From NCBI GenBank assembly GCA_025991245.1, contig BQMJ01000009.1, positions 1 to 64,000 on the forward strand: a stretch of 64,000 bases of DNA, given 5' to 3'. The stretch is from Galdieria partita (lineage: Eukaryota > Rhodophyta > Bangiophyceae > Galdieriales > Galdieriaceae). The position numbers and the translations under genes were made by a program. Shown piece by piece: positions 24,349-35,516 of the stretch (its first letter is position 1; every line of letters begins with the position of its first letter). Under the pieces are notes generated by a model. That model was not told the DNA's origin. It was given only the letters and a program-made list of their open reading frames with translations, and did not search any database.

Positions 24349-24820
24349 GATTCATCGAGCAAACCTCCAATTGCATCGACTGAAGGCAAATACTTTTCAG
24401 ACACAGTTCCATAAACTTTAAACTTCGTTGCTAGAACACAAATTTTCAATATTGACATCAAAAAGTTAGATAAGGAGCATCATGAAGCTGAATGGATAGA
24501 AAAATAAAGATCGATTATTGGACCACGAAAAGTACGAATTTGCAAAAGTAGCATGTCAATGAGAAAAATGTTTTTGGCTGATTCATGCAGGAAGTAGCAG
24601 TTTACCAATTAAGTATAGCCAGCAACTAATAGTTACTGCAAAAGCTATGCACTATGAATGGTATAGTATGATTTGTTTTTCGAAAATAAAAAGAACGGAA
24701 GCTAGCCTTGCCTTCAAATTAATATATACACAAAAGGCAATCGAGAGATTCTTAAGGAATCACAGAGTACCTCTCAAGTTCAGTTTTTCTTGAAAGTACA
24801 TAGACAACTTAAATTTCTGA

Positions 24821-26830
24821 TCATATCTTTGTTTTCTTCTGTACAACTTTGTCAGTTTTCGTTATCCATAAAACAGACGTTGTCAAAGTCATCAGAACAA
24901 ACGAAAGCTTCAATGCTGTCATTCTGAACATATAGTTAACTCGCTTCGTTGATACGTTCAGTTTACTCTTTCTTTCTCTGCGAGTGTGATTCATATTTGG
25001 TAAATCTTCATCGTTTGCTGACTCACGACCAGAATACCTTGTAACATTTTGTTTCGTTGAAGAATTTAGAAATTCAACTATTCTGTCCACATAGTAAAGC
25101 ATATTTAGTTGTCCAATCTGGCATTCTTCGTCTCGTACAAGTTCTACTATCATAGGAACAAAGTAGCTATCCTCAACTTGATGCCATATATTTTCATCAA
25201 ATAATTGTTGACTTAATCTCTTCACAGTCTCAAAGAAACTTTCTAATAAATTAATTCATTTCCATTGTTTGCGTTATTCTAGAGCTGTTTCTGCAACTCA
25301 AAATTTCCTTCAGTTTGGGTAAAAATTCTTCTTGATAGTTCATCACATGTCGTAGTCCTATTTGAAAGAAGTTCCTTGAACTGATCTCTCTCTAGATTTC
25401 GTTCAAGAAATTTCTCTTTTAACTGGAATGGTTGCGAATTCATGAAGTTTTCTCTCTGCCTCCCATTTATCTTTGCAATAATTCAACATGACATGTTCTG
25501 CCATAAGATGCACAGCGCCCATATCCAAATTCCTTTCTTGCAGTAGTACCAATTAAATGGCCTTCAAGTCGTGAAATTGAGTTGCCTCTTCCGGTTTAGC
25601 TCTGTATTGTTTTTCCATTTTGTAAAATGTCTCCTCCATTTCCCTTGCAACTTCGGCCGGTCTCCCAATCTCAATTAGTAACACAATGCATTCTGCAAAG
25701 GCTAAGCTTTCACACAGCGATTCAATCTCCAACAAAAGGTCGTCAAATTCTTGCACAATAGACCTAGATGTGTCATCTTCAGTTGCTTTCGTTCTTCAGT
25801 CCTACGTCGTAATCCGTTCAAATGTTTCGTTTCCTTTAAAAGCTGTATTGGAATTCTACAAAACTTTATATCACTATATTTGAGCTCTTTGGCAAACAAA
25901 GCTGTTCTCAAGTTATAATTCGTTTCACTATGATCTAACAAAGGAAGACAGTAAAAGTTTCTAGAGAGTATTGTCAACCATATAGAAGCAGAAGCTGCTT
26001 TTCTTTCAATTTGCTTCATCTTCTTGGTTCTTTAATCCTATTTGTTCCTTAATCAACAGGATGAAGTTGCGAAGTCGTATGGTTGCCTCTAAATATGACG
26101 CAACGCTTCCAAACACAGTCCAAGATTCATCAGCAACTTGTCTATTTGTACCATCACCTTACTCGCTCCCGGCAACATTTGATTTCACAGTTCTTCTGAG
26201 ACAACTATAGGTCTACAAACGAGAGAGTTGCCTAAAAATTTTAAATGATATTCCTTCTTGGAAAGCGTCTCGGTTGCTTTCAAATTGGCATTGAAGACGG
26301 TATGAATACGTAAAAAATGGCGATCGCGACGAGTTTCAGTAACCTCTCTATTCTTCAGGCTACAATGAAGAAGCCTGTAAATCTCGGCGAAGTTGGAAAA
26401 CTACAAAAGAAGAACGATTGAAATGAGTATTTCCAATCTGGCAATTCTTTGATTTTCATTTTTTTCTTTCTGGATTCACTTGAACTTTGGCTTTGTCGTC
26501 TCGCAGTTTTTACAAATCCAACTCCCTTTGCTCCTGCGTATTAGGAATCTGACTGAAGTATCGTTTTAAAAGACTTGCTTAAATTATGTATTTCCAGGGA
26601 AGAAATATCTTTTTGGTACAGTCAAGTACAACTCTATGGTACTCGAGGAGAAGAACAAATCTCCACCGTATTCTTACTACTTTTGGAAGCATGGACTATA
26701 GAGTGTCTTAAGAAATTCAGCTCTTCTGTTACATCGTTTTTCTATGGAAAGTTTTTCTCTGATTTGCAGCTTGAAGTACACGAAAGAAGAAGCTGCGAGA
26801 TAGATTACTAGAAGAGTATAATTGGATTCG
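24821..26830 (-). pseudogene. Decayed coiled-coil protein gene
   Basis: Runs of plausible protein-like sequence lie on the minus strand, but no single frame or simple splicing joins them. Pieces include an N-ward segment (FAEIYRLLHCSLKNREVTET), a segment around VASYLEATIRLRNF, a leucine-rich helical stretch (25,553-26,019) with FDDLLLEIESLCESLAFAEC, and a C-ward piece (24,821-25,225) ending in a hydrophobic segment (ALKLSFVLMTLTTSVLW). Near 25,770 the frame shifts without any splice signal, and in-frame stops occur near 26,110 and 26,180. I read it as a relic of a multi-exon host gene encoding a helical, possibly tail-anchored protein. The family was not recognised. Confidence 0.5.
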
Positions 26831-27962
26831 GCAGCTATTTACTTTGAATTCAAGTAATCCCACAGCTGCTCTTTCTACTCCATCAACGAAATCTACACCA
26901 TTGACTCACAGGAGTCTTTAGCAAACTCGTAAAGTTTAATAACCCCCTGAGAAGTTTTCAGGGAATAGTCTTGAGAGTTCACTGTCCGCGTTACGATAAT
27001 ATGTTTCAAATACTTAAAATCAAGAGGCTTCTTCATATTGTTTTGCTCGTTGCAAAGATTAAATTTTTGCTGTTTAAAACCCTTACTGGACGGTTGAATT
27101 CTGGAGCAGCTCATCTTTTAAACGTTGGAGATTTCCGATCGCAATTCTAACTTTACCAAAGAGAGACTCTACAACAGATATTTGCTTCTTGAAAATACAA
27201 TTAGTATAGAAAGCTGGAACTTTATTACAAGTCTCAAACTCTTTAAAACTATTCTCCACACAAGCACATTCGGCCTTTCCGTTAGAGACCAGATATTCAA
27301 GAATAAACTGACTAGCGATTGTCCAACTCGAGAAAGCTGTAGTTTATGAGGGAGAGCCTCGCTTTGGACTGAAAAGATGCTAAATGAAAGTGTATTGAAG
27401 GTAACCTGACCTCACTATTTGAAAGCAGTTGCTTTGAAAGCATTTGAATGTCGGTTAGTCTCACGACGAAAAAGACTCTCAATTGTTGTCAGAATGTAGT
27501 TCAAGTTATAGAGTTTTGTTTCCTGAAACAGCCTGAAGCAATCTTTCGAAGAATATTGATGAGTAAGATGTTGAAGTCGTCACTCATATGGTTATGCGTA
27601 ATAATATTTTCATAGGCTGTTTTTTCGAAAGGAAGTTACTTCGACGAGGAAGACTTGTTTGTTTTTTGAATTTGTCATTGGGTTGGGATATATTTCGGAA
27701 ACACAAATGTTATTGAAATAGATTGAATCAACAAAAAGTGAAAGTATGAAGAGATCTTCATAACAACGAATCAATATCGTTCTTACACAATAATAACCGA
27801 TCAAAACCCAATCTACATCCATTTCTACTCTCAACGTTGTTGCTGCCCGTTTTTGAACCCTCATGAAGAAGAAGAAAGCCAGCAAAGCAGATAAGAGACG
27901 GACACGCTGTTGCATTCAGAGTATTTAGATTGCAAGGTTTTTCACTTTTTCACCCAAACAAT
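26831..27962. other. Spacer with unassigned short frames
   Basis: Short frames such as 26,893-27,114 (minus), 27,125-27,349 (plus) and 27,610-27,915 (minus, hydrophobic N-terminus) have no recognisable motif and no clear splice partners. They may be further gene debris of the subtelomeric zone. Nothing here can be annotated with confidence. Confidence 0.4.
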
Positions 27963-29125
27963 ATGGAAGGCTATTCTGAAGAATATTTTGAAGATTTTCA
28001 CAAAATCTTTGATATTTGCAGTGGCCACTGGAAAACTGCCATCTTGAGAGCGGTTGTTTCTCTTGGCTTCATTGACATAATTCAAGCCAAAACTGTAGAA
28101 ACAGGAGGCAATGTACCTTCATCTGAGGTTCTATCAATCGAATATTGTCGTTGTGTTGAGCTTAAAATGTTTTTATTAGGTAGCTTCCCTCTGCCAGACT
28201 GACAAAGATTTTACTTATAGACTTTTGAGAGCCGCCTCAACACTAGGCGTAGTGAAAGAGCACGAAACTCCACAATATTCCTTTACTGTTACTCGACTGG
28301 GAAGCCTACTTTTAAAAGAGCGCGAAGACTCTGCTCGAGGACTGGTTTTGTGGGAAGGAAGCAAGGAGTTGTGTCGTATTTGGCTAGAACTAGAAAAAGG
28401 AGTGAAAACCGGAAAAAAAGTCATAAAGGATGTGTAAGTTTACAGCTGCTTCGTTCATATGCTTTGTTTTTCTAAACAAAAAGTGAAGTTTTGGCTGTGA
28501 ATTTTTTCAGTTCATTATTCGTTCTGATCCCGAAAGCATTGAAATACTAAAAAGATTTGAATTTGGTATGGCTTCATGGAGCCATTTTGACACCAACGCA
28601 GTACTTGAGAGGTTTGATTTCTCCAAGTATCAAAGCATCTGTGATGTTGGAGCTGGTCCAGGAATACTTCTGAAAGCCATTTTAAAGAAGTATCCACAAA
28701 TTCGAGGTGTCATTTCAGATTTGCCTCAAGTGGTAGAGCAAGCTGTATTTATTGACGAAAGTTTGCAAGATCGTTGTAGCAAGGAGCCATGTGATTTCTT
28801 CCAAAGTGTACCTCGCAATCATGATCTTTACATAATGAAACATGTTTTACATGATTGGGATGACGATAATGGGGTGCAAATTTTAAAGATTGTAAATGAA
28901 TGTTGTCCCTTGCATGCGAAGTTATTGCTTTTAGAGTATGTTGTTCCTGATTCTAATGTTGCATCCAGTGGAAAACTGTTTGATCTTCACATGGCAATTG
29001 TAAACAACGGTAAGGAACGTACAGAAGAAGAGTGGAAGAAACTGCTCGTCGCTGGAGGTTGGAAGTATCTTGGATACGAAAATACGAAAGGGATAATCAG
29101 TATTATTTTGGCAAGCAAGGAATAG
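27963..29125 (+). CDS. SAM-dependent O-methyltransferase
   Basis: Exons 27,963-28,127, 28,180-28,431 and 28,511-29,125 give 343 residues (introns of 52 and 79 bp, all phase 0). The N-terminal helical dimerisation domain contains DKDFTYRLLRAASTLGVV. The SAM-binding loop is ICDVGAGPG and the catalytic region is KHVLHDWDD, with the general-base histidine followed by DD as in PF00891 (caffeate/hydroxyneurosporene-type) enzymes. The likely role is methylation of a phenolic or polyketide hydroxyl; the substrate cannot be read from sequence. The bacterial-type length and the subtelomeric position fit horizontal acquisition followed by intron gain, which is inference. The upstream in-frame TTG was not used as the start. 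Confidence 0.88.
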
Positions 29126-29781
29126 AATTCTGTTTCTGTCATTTGCGATAGTTTTTAGAATACGATTGATGTTTTTGGAGTAATAATCAGTCTTGATAAT
29201 TTTAGAAAATTATTGACTTGAGTCTTTTACAGTGTCTGATTATCCAAGTCAGAGGTATTCAATCTTGTTTGCAACATTTGAAATGTTATTTGAATTCCCA
29301 ACAAACGTTCCAGTTCGTCACTCGCTTTTAGTACCAAAACTCGAGATAATAATAGACTTTATTTTTATATTCCAAAGAACGACTAGGTAAACAGTCAAAC
29401 AACTGTTATGAAACCTATCAACGCGTCAAATACCAGAAACTAGCTTTGTTGAATTTGAGTCTATTTCATCCTTGGAACATCTGGAATTGCAGAATCGACG
29501 AAGCACCCTAATTCTACAATTCAACGACCGGAAAATTCCAAAAGCGCAAATTCATTTGAAATAGCAAATATAAACAGCGAAGTTCATATTCGAACTGCTG
29601 GTGATAAAATCACTCCTAAACAAGTCTATCAGCTCAAGGTGTCCTGAAATGTTTGTCTAGAGTCACTGAATATAAGACTAAACGAACTATACACTTCTAA
29701 CTGAACTGAGAGGTCATATCAAACTGAAAATAATTGACAGCAATAAGTACAGAAGAGTAAAAAACAAAGCACGACAAAGTA
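29126..29781. other. Convergent intergenic spacer
   Basis: Lies between the ends of the O-methyltransferase and GNA1-like genes. It is AT-rich, has no recognisable gene, and presumably carries both 3-prime ends. It marks the border between the sparse subtelomeric zone and the dense core region. Confidence 0.5.
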
Positions 29782-30237
29782 TCACTTATGAAAATACTGA
29801 ACCATCTGAAGCTCATGTTGCACAAAGTTACACTTTTCATAGAAACCAACGTTTCCAGGAGAACAGTTGAGAATGACTTTGTAACAGTTTCTATTTTTTG
29901 CCTCTTGCACTAGTGTTTCTATAAGTACCTTCCCAAGACCAAGACCCCTATACAACTTAGATACAATAATATCCTCTATATGGCCAACAGATTGGCACTC
30001 GTGAAGAAACTTAAGTTCTACCAGCAATGTACCGCTTGCAACCACCGTTGACTTGTTGGTATCTTCTGCTACTAAAATGTAGTAATCTGGAAGCTGCTGT
30101 AATTGATGCAAACGACCTAAAAAAGCACTCTTATCCACGTTGCCAACGGTACTGAGCTCGCTCAACAGGGCAATATATCCTTTCTCAAAATCGTTACTCG
30201 AAAGAGATCTCCAAACAATATTCTCTTTGGACGACAT
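29782..30237 (-). CDS. GNA1: Glucosamine-6-phosphate N-acetyltransferase
   Basis: A single exon of 151 residues. The start is set at the methionine of MSSKENIVWR; a longer upstream frame would run into the neighbouring promoter. It is a GNAT fold: VGHIEDIIV, then RGLGLGKVLI as the acetyl-CoA loop, then CYKVILNCSPGN and FYEKCNF, the pattern of GNA1 (normally CYKxxLDCxxxNxxFYxKCGF). It makes N-acetylglucosamine-6-phosphate from acetyl-CoA in the UDP-GlcNAc pathway. The usual aspartate of LDC is N here. The gene is divergent from a sugar-nucleotide transporter only 75 bp away, which suits a shared supply route for glycosylation. Confidence 0.87.
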   Translation of the reverse strand: MSSKENIVWRSLSSNDFEKGYIALLSELSTVGNVDKSAFLGRLHQLQQLPDYYILVAEDTNKSTVVASGTLLVELKFLHECQSVGHIEDIIVSKLYRGLGLGKVLIETLVQEAKNRNCYKVILNCSPGNVGFYEKCNFVQHELQMVQYFHK

Positions 30238-30312
30238 TGTCAATGCAAATTTCAAAAGTATTATTTGTTCATTTTTGCGCAGTTGGCGTTTTTGAGATAT
30301 TTCAAGTTGTTC
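30238..30312. promoter_or_regulatory. 75-bp bidirectional promoter region
   Basis: Only 75 bp separate the ATG of GNA1 (minus) from the ATG of the SLC35E3-like transporter (plus). Both promoters and both 5-prime leaders must lie here or overlap the neighbouring coding region. No clear TATA box was picked out. Confidence 0.5.
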
Positions 30313-31451
30313 ATGAATAGACAGCCATTTGTGAAGTTGGAAAATGGTGACTCTGAGAAGAATGGAGACAATATACGCTACTTTCATCATACTCTTAACT
30401 CACCAATTGTTATTCAAGAATATTTGAAGGCAATCGACCCTATTGTAGCCCTCGTAATGGTGTTCAACTTTACTTCCAGCGTGAGCATTGTCTCCGTCAA
30501 CAAATATGTGACCCAACTGGGTTTTCGGTTTAGTAAGCGCTTTGTTTTAAACTTGTATGTTTTGACTTTTCTATTGGGTAGTGTGTACGCTTACCTGTAT
30601 CCATTTTATTGTAACCTTTTTGGGTTTGGTTCTTTGTTCCTATATGGGCTTTTTCAAACCCAAGAAACTAGATATTTTTGCAGCTTCTCGTTTAGCTTTA
30701 GGAAACATGGGATTTGTAGTTTTGACTAACCTTTCTCTTCGGTATAACTCTGTTGGCTGTTATCAAGTTTTGAAGCACCTGACTACACCTGTTATTGTAT
30801 TTATAGAAGCTGTTTTTTACAAGATATATTTGGAAAGAAAGTTTTATGTTCCTTTGACTCTAGTTTGTGTTGGTGTAACTGTTGCAACCTTAACTGACCT
30901 CGAGTTGAACTTTCTTGGCATTTTCTTTGGTTTGACAGGTGTAATTGTCACTTCACTTTATCAAGTTTGGTGTGGAACCTTACAAAAGTATGAAAGAAAT
31001 GTTCGATTTACGTTTGCTCAACTGGTTGAAATAGATCACTTGAAGCGAATCCTTTGCAGCTCCAGTACTATATTGCCCCTTTGGCTGCCATATTTTTAGC
31101 TCCCTTGTTGCCCATTTTGGAAGACTATAGACCATCTTCTCCCTTTAGCATTTTCCAGTTTGAGTTTACTGTGAAGAATGTGGTAAGTATGATATTTGAT
31201 TGAGAAGGAAGATCAATTCATTGTGATAGGCTATGATTTTGTTGTCTTCTTTGATCGCTTTCTGTGTAAACGTTTCGATATTTATGGTTATTGGAAAGAC
31301 TTCAGCCATTACTTACAATGTTCTTGGTCATTCCAAGACATGTTCGATATTCCTTATTGGCTTTCTCTTTTTCAAACAACAATTTTCCTGGTTGAATTTC
31401 AGTGGTATTATTATAACACTATGGGGTTTGTTGACTGCTTTGATTGTTTAA
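30313..31451 (+). CDS. SLC35E3-like nucleotide-sugar/TPT transporter
   Basis: Exons 30,313-30,532, 30,582-30,987, 31,035-31,182 and 31,230-31,451 encode 331 residues (introns 49, 47 and 47 bp). It is a multi-pass membrane protein of the triose-phosphate/nucleotide-sugar transporter superfamily. Diagnostic pieces are SVNKYV, LTCIHFIVTF, NLSLRYNSVGCYQ, LTTPVIV, TSLYQVWCGTLQK, NPLQLQYYIAPLAA and GKTSAITYNVLGHSKT, all typical of the SLC35E3/UXT group. It probably moves nucleotide sugars into the Golgi or ER; the substrate is not predictable. Three introns explain the apparent frame changes. Confidence 0.87.
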
Positions 31452-32236
31452 GAACGTTCTACTTATTAGAGAGTCAGGTGTCTTTTGGTATACCAAACTG
31501 AAGTTGGAGTCTTCCAGTTCTTCTGGAAAGTCGTAAGCAAGTTTATGAAATAACCAATTCCTATAAAATATCGATACGCTTTTGAAATTGAACATCATGT
31601 ATTCTCTTTGAGAGTTTTATTTCACAAGTGGCACGTAAAGGATACTCATTCGAACATTGCATCAAAGTGCAGCGAGTCAAGTTGTTGAATAGGAACAACT
31701 TGAATACATCCAACATAGAGTTAGGAAACCCTCAATCTTCCTATAAAGTCAACCGAAACACTAACAAAGTGAGTTGTCAGTATAGCATGAATAGTGAAAT
31801 ATAAGAAGCAAATACAAAGACTTATCACAAGCAACTCAGCAGCTTCTTTATAATTGCAATTTGAACTGCGAGAATAGAGAAACAAAACCTTCGGCAAACA
31901 TTTTATGTGAAATACCCAAATAGAACAAATCCTCTTTGGAAGCAACATATCTTCCAAACAAAGATGTCACACAATAGAATTGACTTGTCGAAAGACAAAA
32001 AGATTGCTAATAATCAACCAAACAAAACCTATTGGATAATACTTGAAAACATTTATTGAGGTCTACTCAGAGGTATTGGTGAGACTCAATCTAACCAGTT
32101 TCTATATACCCAGAAGTTATTATGAAAGACAAAAGTTCAAAACATATCCGTAAGTCATCACTTGAACAATCGACAACCAGTGATTCTGCGATAAACTGGC
32201 GATTATTTCAGTTGTTGGATAATCACAATTCTCTGA
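31452..32236. other. Intergenic spacer
   Basis: Nearly 0.8 kb between the transporter and recA. An open frame at 32,122-32,334 overlaps the recA start in a different frame and has no motif. Nothing else was recognised. Confidence 0.45.
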
Positions 32237-33483
32237 ATGGTCGGCTTTCTATACACTCCTTCTATATGGATAACATCCAATTCAAGACTATTCAATATAT
32301 CCATCTCAAGTCGTTGCAAACGAGGATACCTTGAAGACTCTAAAAAATATTTCGCTTTGGCAGTGTCCAAGAATATCCAGCCCTCCAATGGTGAAGGATT
32401 GACACAAAAAGATGCGAAGCAACGAGCTTTAGAAGGTGTACTGCAGCAAATAGAGAAAACCTACGGTCGTGGGTCGATAATGCGTCTTGGTGAGATCGAA
32501 AGTATGAAAGTGGAAACCACTCCTAGTGGGAGTGTTACGTTAGATGCGGCTTTAGGTGGTGGCTATCCGCGAGGCCGTCTGGTCGAAATATTTGGTCCAG
32601 AAAGTAGTGGTAAAACAACCTTAGCTTTGCATGCTATTGCAGAAGTTCAGAAATCGGGAGGAGTTGCCGCTTTTGGTATGATTCAATCTTGACAACTTTT
32701 TTGTTTCTTTCTCATCCTCTTTTTCTGATAGTGGATGCAGAACATGCCTTGGATCCAGCCTATGGTTCTTCACTAGGAGTGGATATTCAGTCCTTGTTAG
32801 TTTCACAACCAGATACCGGTGAGATGGCTTTGGAAATTGTTGATCAACTGGTTCGTTCTGCTGCAGTAGATATAGTTGTCATTGACTCGGTTGCAGCCTT
32901 GGTTCCTCGTTCTGAGATAGAAGGAGATATGAATGATCAACAAATGGGTGCTCAGGCACGACTTATGTCCAAAGCTTTGAGAAAGATAACAGGTTCAATG
33001 AGTCGCAGTCAGTGTACAGTTATATTTTTGAATCAGTTGCGACAGAAAATAGGTGTTCTGTTTGGTAGTCCAGAAGTAACATCAGGTGGAATGGCATTGA
33101 AGTATTATTCATCAGTGAGATTAGATATACGACGCAAAGACACTCTTAAGGATAATGTTGGTATACGTTGCAAAGTCAAGATTGCAAAGAACAAGATCGC
33201 TCCTCCTTTTCGTGTAGTTGAGCTGAATATTTTATTTGGCAAAGGAATTGATACTTATGGATGTCTGCTGGATGCCGCAGAAGAACTTGGTTTGGTAATT
33301 CGAAAGGGTTCTTGGTATAGTTATGGTGGAAACAATATTGCACAAGGAAAGGATGCTTGTGTAGAGTATATGAAATCTCATTCTGACTTTGTTTCACAAT
33401 TAGAGTTGCAAGTTCGTGGTAAATTGGCAGGAATGGTCATTCCTAGAGAGATGGATGTCGATGTGGAACCTGTTTATGATTAG
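32237..33483 (+). CDS. recA: Organellar RecA recombinase, plastid type
   Basis: Exons 32,237-32,675 and 32,732-33,483 (56-bp intron) give 396 residues. The first 50 or so residues are Ser/Arg-rich without acidic clusters, a likely plastid transit peptide. The mature part begins [20 protein letters not shown]. Walker A is GPESSGKTT; then come [12 protein letters not shown] (rebuilt across the intron), [12 protein letters not shown] (Walker B), [16 protein letters not shown] (loop L1 region) and [11 protein letters not shown] with [11 protein letters not shown] (loop L2 region). It carries out homologous recombination and repair, probably of the plastid genome. The cyanobacterial-type sequence fits endosymbiotic transfer; a mitochondrial location cannot be excluded. 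Confidence 0.93.
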
Positions 33484-33665
33484 AATTATTTGGACGAGTT
33501 CCTATATAAACTTAACTAACTCGTGACACATACGGTTGAATATGGGAGGATTGGAACAAAGTATTCATTGGGTATTCTTGGAAGCAGTTGAAACACTTGC
33601 TTTCTTATAGATTGCATGATGATAATCGTTATAAATGATGTTTCTATTGGAATCATAATTTCTTT

Positions 33666-35210
33666 CTACATAGCGTGTTGATGATACCAAAGCCCAGTTA
33701 GACAGGGAGTTAGCGCTTTTTGGATAACAAAGTAAGCTATTTCCGTTGCATTTGCAGAAATTCGTTGTTGTCGAGCACAATGTCGACTCATTCGAACTTT
33801 GTCGGTAGTTTCAAGTTTATCCAAATGAAGACTTTGTTGATAGATTCCAAGACGCCATTTTTCTGCTTCTTTACGATATGCTTGCGCTAACTGGGAAACG
33901 GAATGTTGATCCTGTTCATATGCAAATAAACAGCTGAGAAATGTTTCTTCATCTGGATTGGAAGATACAGAATGATAGTCCAATCCCAAGCTGAATGCAA
34001 GTTCTTTAAACATAACTGCAGAATACGAAAAAGGAAGCACTTCAATGACAGTAGTATTGGGACGTAAAAGTAAGAACTGACTGTTAGCAATGGAATGATC
34101 AGTTACAACAACATCTACTTCTTGAAGACTCTCTTTGGCACTGTTCCAATCATCAAGAGTAATTGTTTGAAAATCTACTAAACGAATATATATATTCGGT
34201 CGGTAAATTTCAGGAGTAGAATCAAAGGCAAGTCGAGGAATCTGATTGGCAATTTGTTCAAATAGATTGGGGTGAGAAGAATTCGCCAAACGATTGGTTG
34301 GGTAATCAACACTATTATTCTTTAATGCAATAGTAACTATGCACCCCCCAGTGTCTTTTGCATCCTGAAAGGAACTCTTCAAACGATCTTCCCTGGAGAT
34401 TCCGTTTTCTTCAAAGAATGTGCCTTGCTCAGAAAACAAATTGTTTGGAATATGACCAGGTCGAATCCTACTAAAAGTAACTGATTGAAAGCAACCTTGA
34501 TAATCGGCAGAAACAGCTTTCCATTGTGTTGGTATAGTCCTAAATAATACTTGTTCTAAGTATATAGAAGTCCAGTCTTCTTCCCGAGGCCTTGGGTTGT
34601 TGAACAATACTGGTTCTAAGTCACTCCAAAAGAGAGTTGTAATACATGGTTTGGAAGCTGAATTAACACATGTGAATGACCATGGCTTCAATTTGGTATT
34701 TTCAGAATAATATATAAAATGTCTCCATAGCAAAATCCATATAGTGTCAGCAATGAGATGAGGAAGCTGCCAACGTAAGACTTGGGTTCCGATAAGATCA
34801 CCTTGGAAAGAACTATTATGAAAGTGGATAGGATCCTGAATATCAGCATACCAAACCAAAGATTGGTTGAGACCACATTTTTCTAACCAGGATTGATAGT
34901 TACTTAACCATTTTGGCAGTATCCATAAACCTTTATCAGTTCTACAAACCCTTTCTAAGCGACAAATAGGAAAGTTGATCAAGTCTTTGTGTTCCCAAAC
35001 TTCCAATTTCGAGGCGAGTTGTTCCACACTGTGATAAACATTCCAATAAGAAGGGTCTACTTTTGCCTTTGTCTCTTTCAAAGTATTTGTACGAAGGAGA
35101 GGGTATAAACTTAAATACAAAATACAGATAGTTCGTACTCCTATAAGAAAGTATGTCTGTTTGTTTTTCTTGGTTGAGAGACGAAAGTGCTTTTGGTCCA
35201 AGTGAGTCAT
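33666..35210 (-). CDS. GT61-like glycosyltransferase (DUF563)
   Basis: A single-exon protein of 514 residues with a short basic cytosolic tail and one signal anchor (about residues 21-38), the layout of a Golgi type II enzyme. Residues 375-410 carry VVVTDHSIANSQFLLL, then TVIEVLPF, matching the GT61 hallmark in which VxGxHGAGLxNxxFL precedes xxxExxPF. Several N-glycosylation sequons (NSS, NNS, NTT, NAT) lie in the lumenal part. It probably transfers a pentose or GlcNAc to glycans. The match is to the C-terminal half only; the N-terminal half was not recognised. Its end faces the recA end across 182 bp. Confidence 0.72.
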   Translation of the reverse strand: MTHLDQKHFRLSTKKNKQTYFLIGVRTICILYLSLYPLLRTNTLKETKAKVDPSYWNVYHSVEQLASKLEVWEHKDLINFPICRLERVCRTDKGLWILPKWLSNYQSWLEKCGLNQSLVWYADIQDPIHFHNSSFQGDLIGTQVLRWQLPHLIADTIWILLWRHFIYYSENTKLKPWSFTCVNSASKPCITTLFWSDLEPVLFNNPRPREEDWTSIYLEQVLFRTIPTQWKAVSADYQGCFQSVTFSRIRPGHIPNNLFSEQGTFFEENGISREDRLKSSFQDAKDTGGCIVTIALKNNSVDYPTNRLANSSHPNLFEQIANQIPRLAFDSTPEIYRPNIYIRLVDFQTITLDDWNSAKESLQEVDVVVTDHSIANSQFLLLRPNTTVIEVLPFSYSAVMFKELAFSLGLDYHSVSSNPDEETFLSCLFAYEQDQHSVSQLAQAYRKEAEKWRLGIYQQSLHLDKLETTDKVRMSRHCARQQRISANATEIAYFVIQKALTPCLTGLWYHQHAM

Positions 35211-35516
35211 ACAGATAAGATCATTACAATCGAATTTTTAAAAATGCGCAAAGCCGTCTTTTCAATTTTGGCCAACAATAATTCCTAAGCTTTCATAGAA
35301 GAAGCACAAAGTTTTCGAGGAAACCTTGAGTTTCTTTCATATTGTTGCCTTAAGTCATTGAGAGCATTCTACAAAGCTATGATTATTTAACCATGCTTTC
35401 ATGCTGCCAACTTTAAAGCATGACAACATCGAAGTTTCATGTTCCTCTTTTTACAAAGTGTTGATAAAAATTTTCTTTAAATAACCTTTCTACAACATTT
35501 AACTGGCTAATTTGTC
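35211..35516. other. Short spacer
   Basis: 306 bp between two minus-strand genes, AT-rich, holding the terminator of the splicing factor gene... its stop lies at 35,517, and the promoter of the GT61-like gene lies here. No small gene was seen. Confidence 0.4.

Noticed and set aside
27610-27915. Minus-strand 101-codon frame with a hydrophobic start
   Set aside because: Resembles a signal peptide only by composition; no recognisable domain and no conserved neighbourhood.
28128-28179. Apparent frame break in the O-methyltransferase
   Set aside because: Explained by a 52-bp GT-AG intron that restores a family-typical sequence; the same holds for the other broken-looking core genes.
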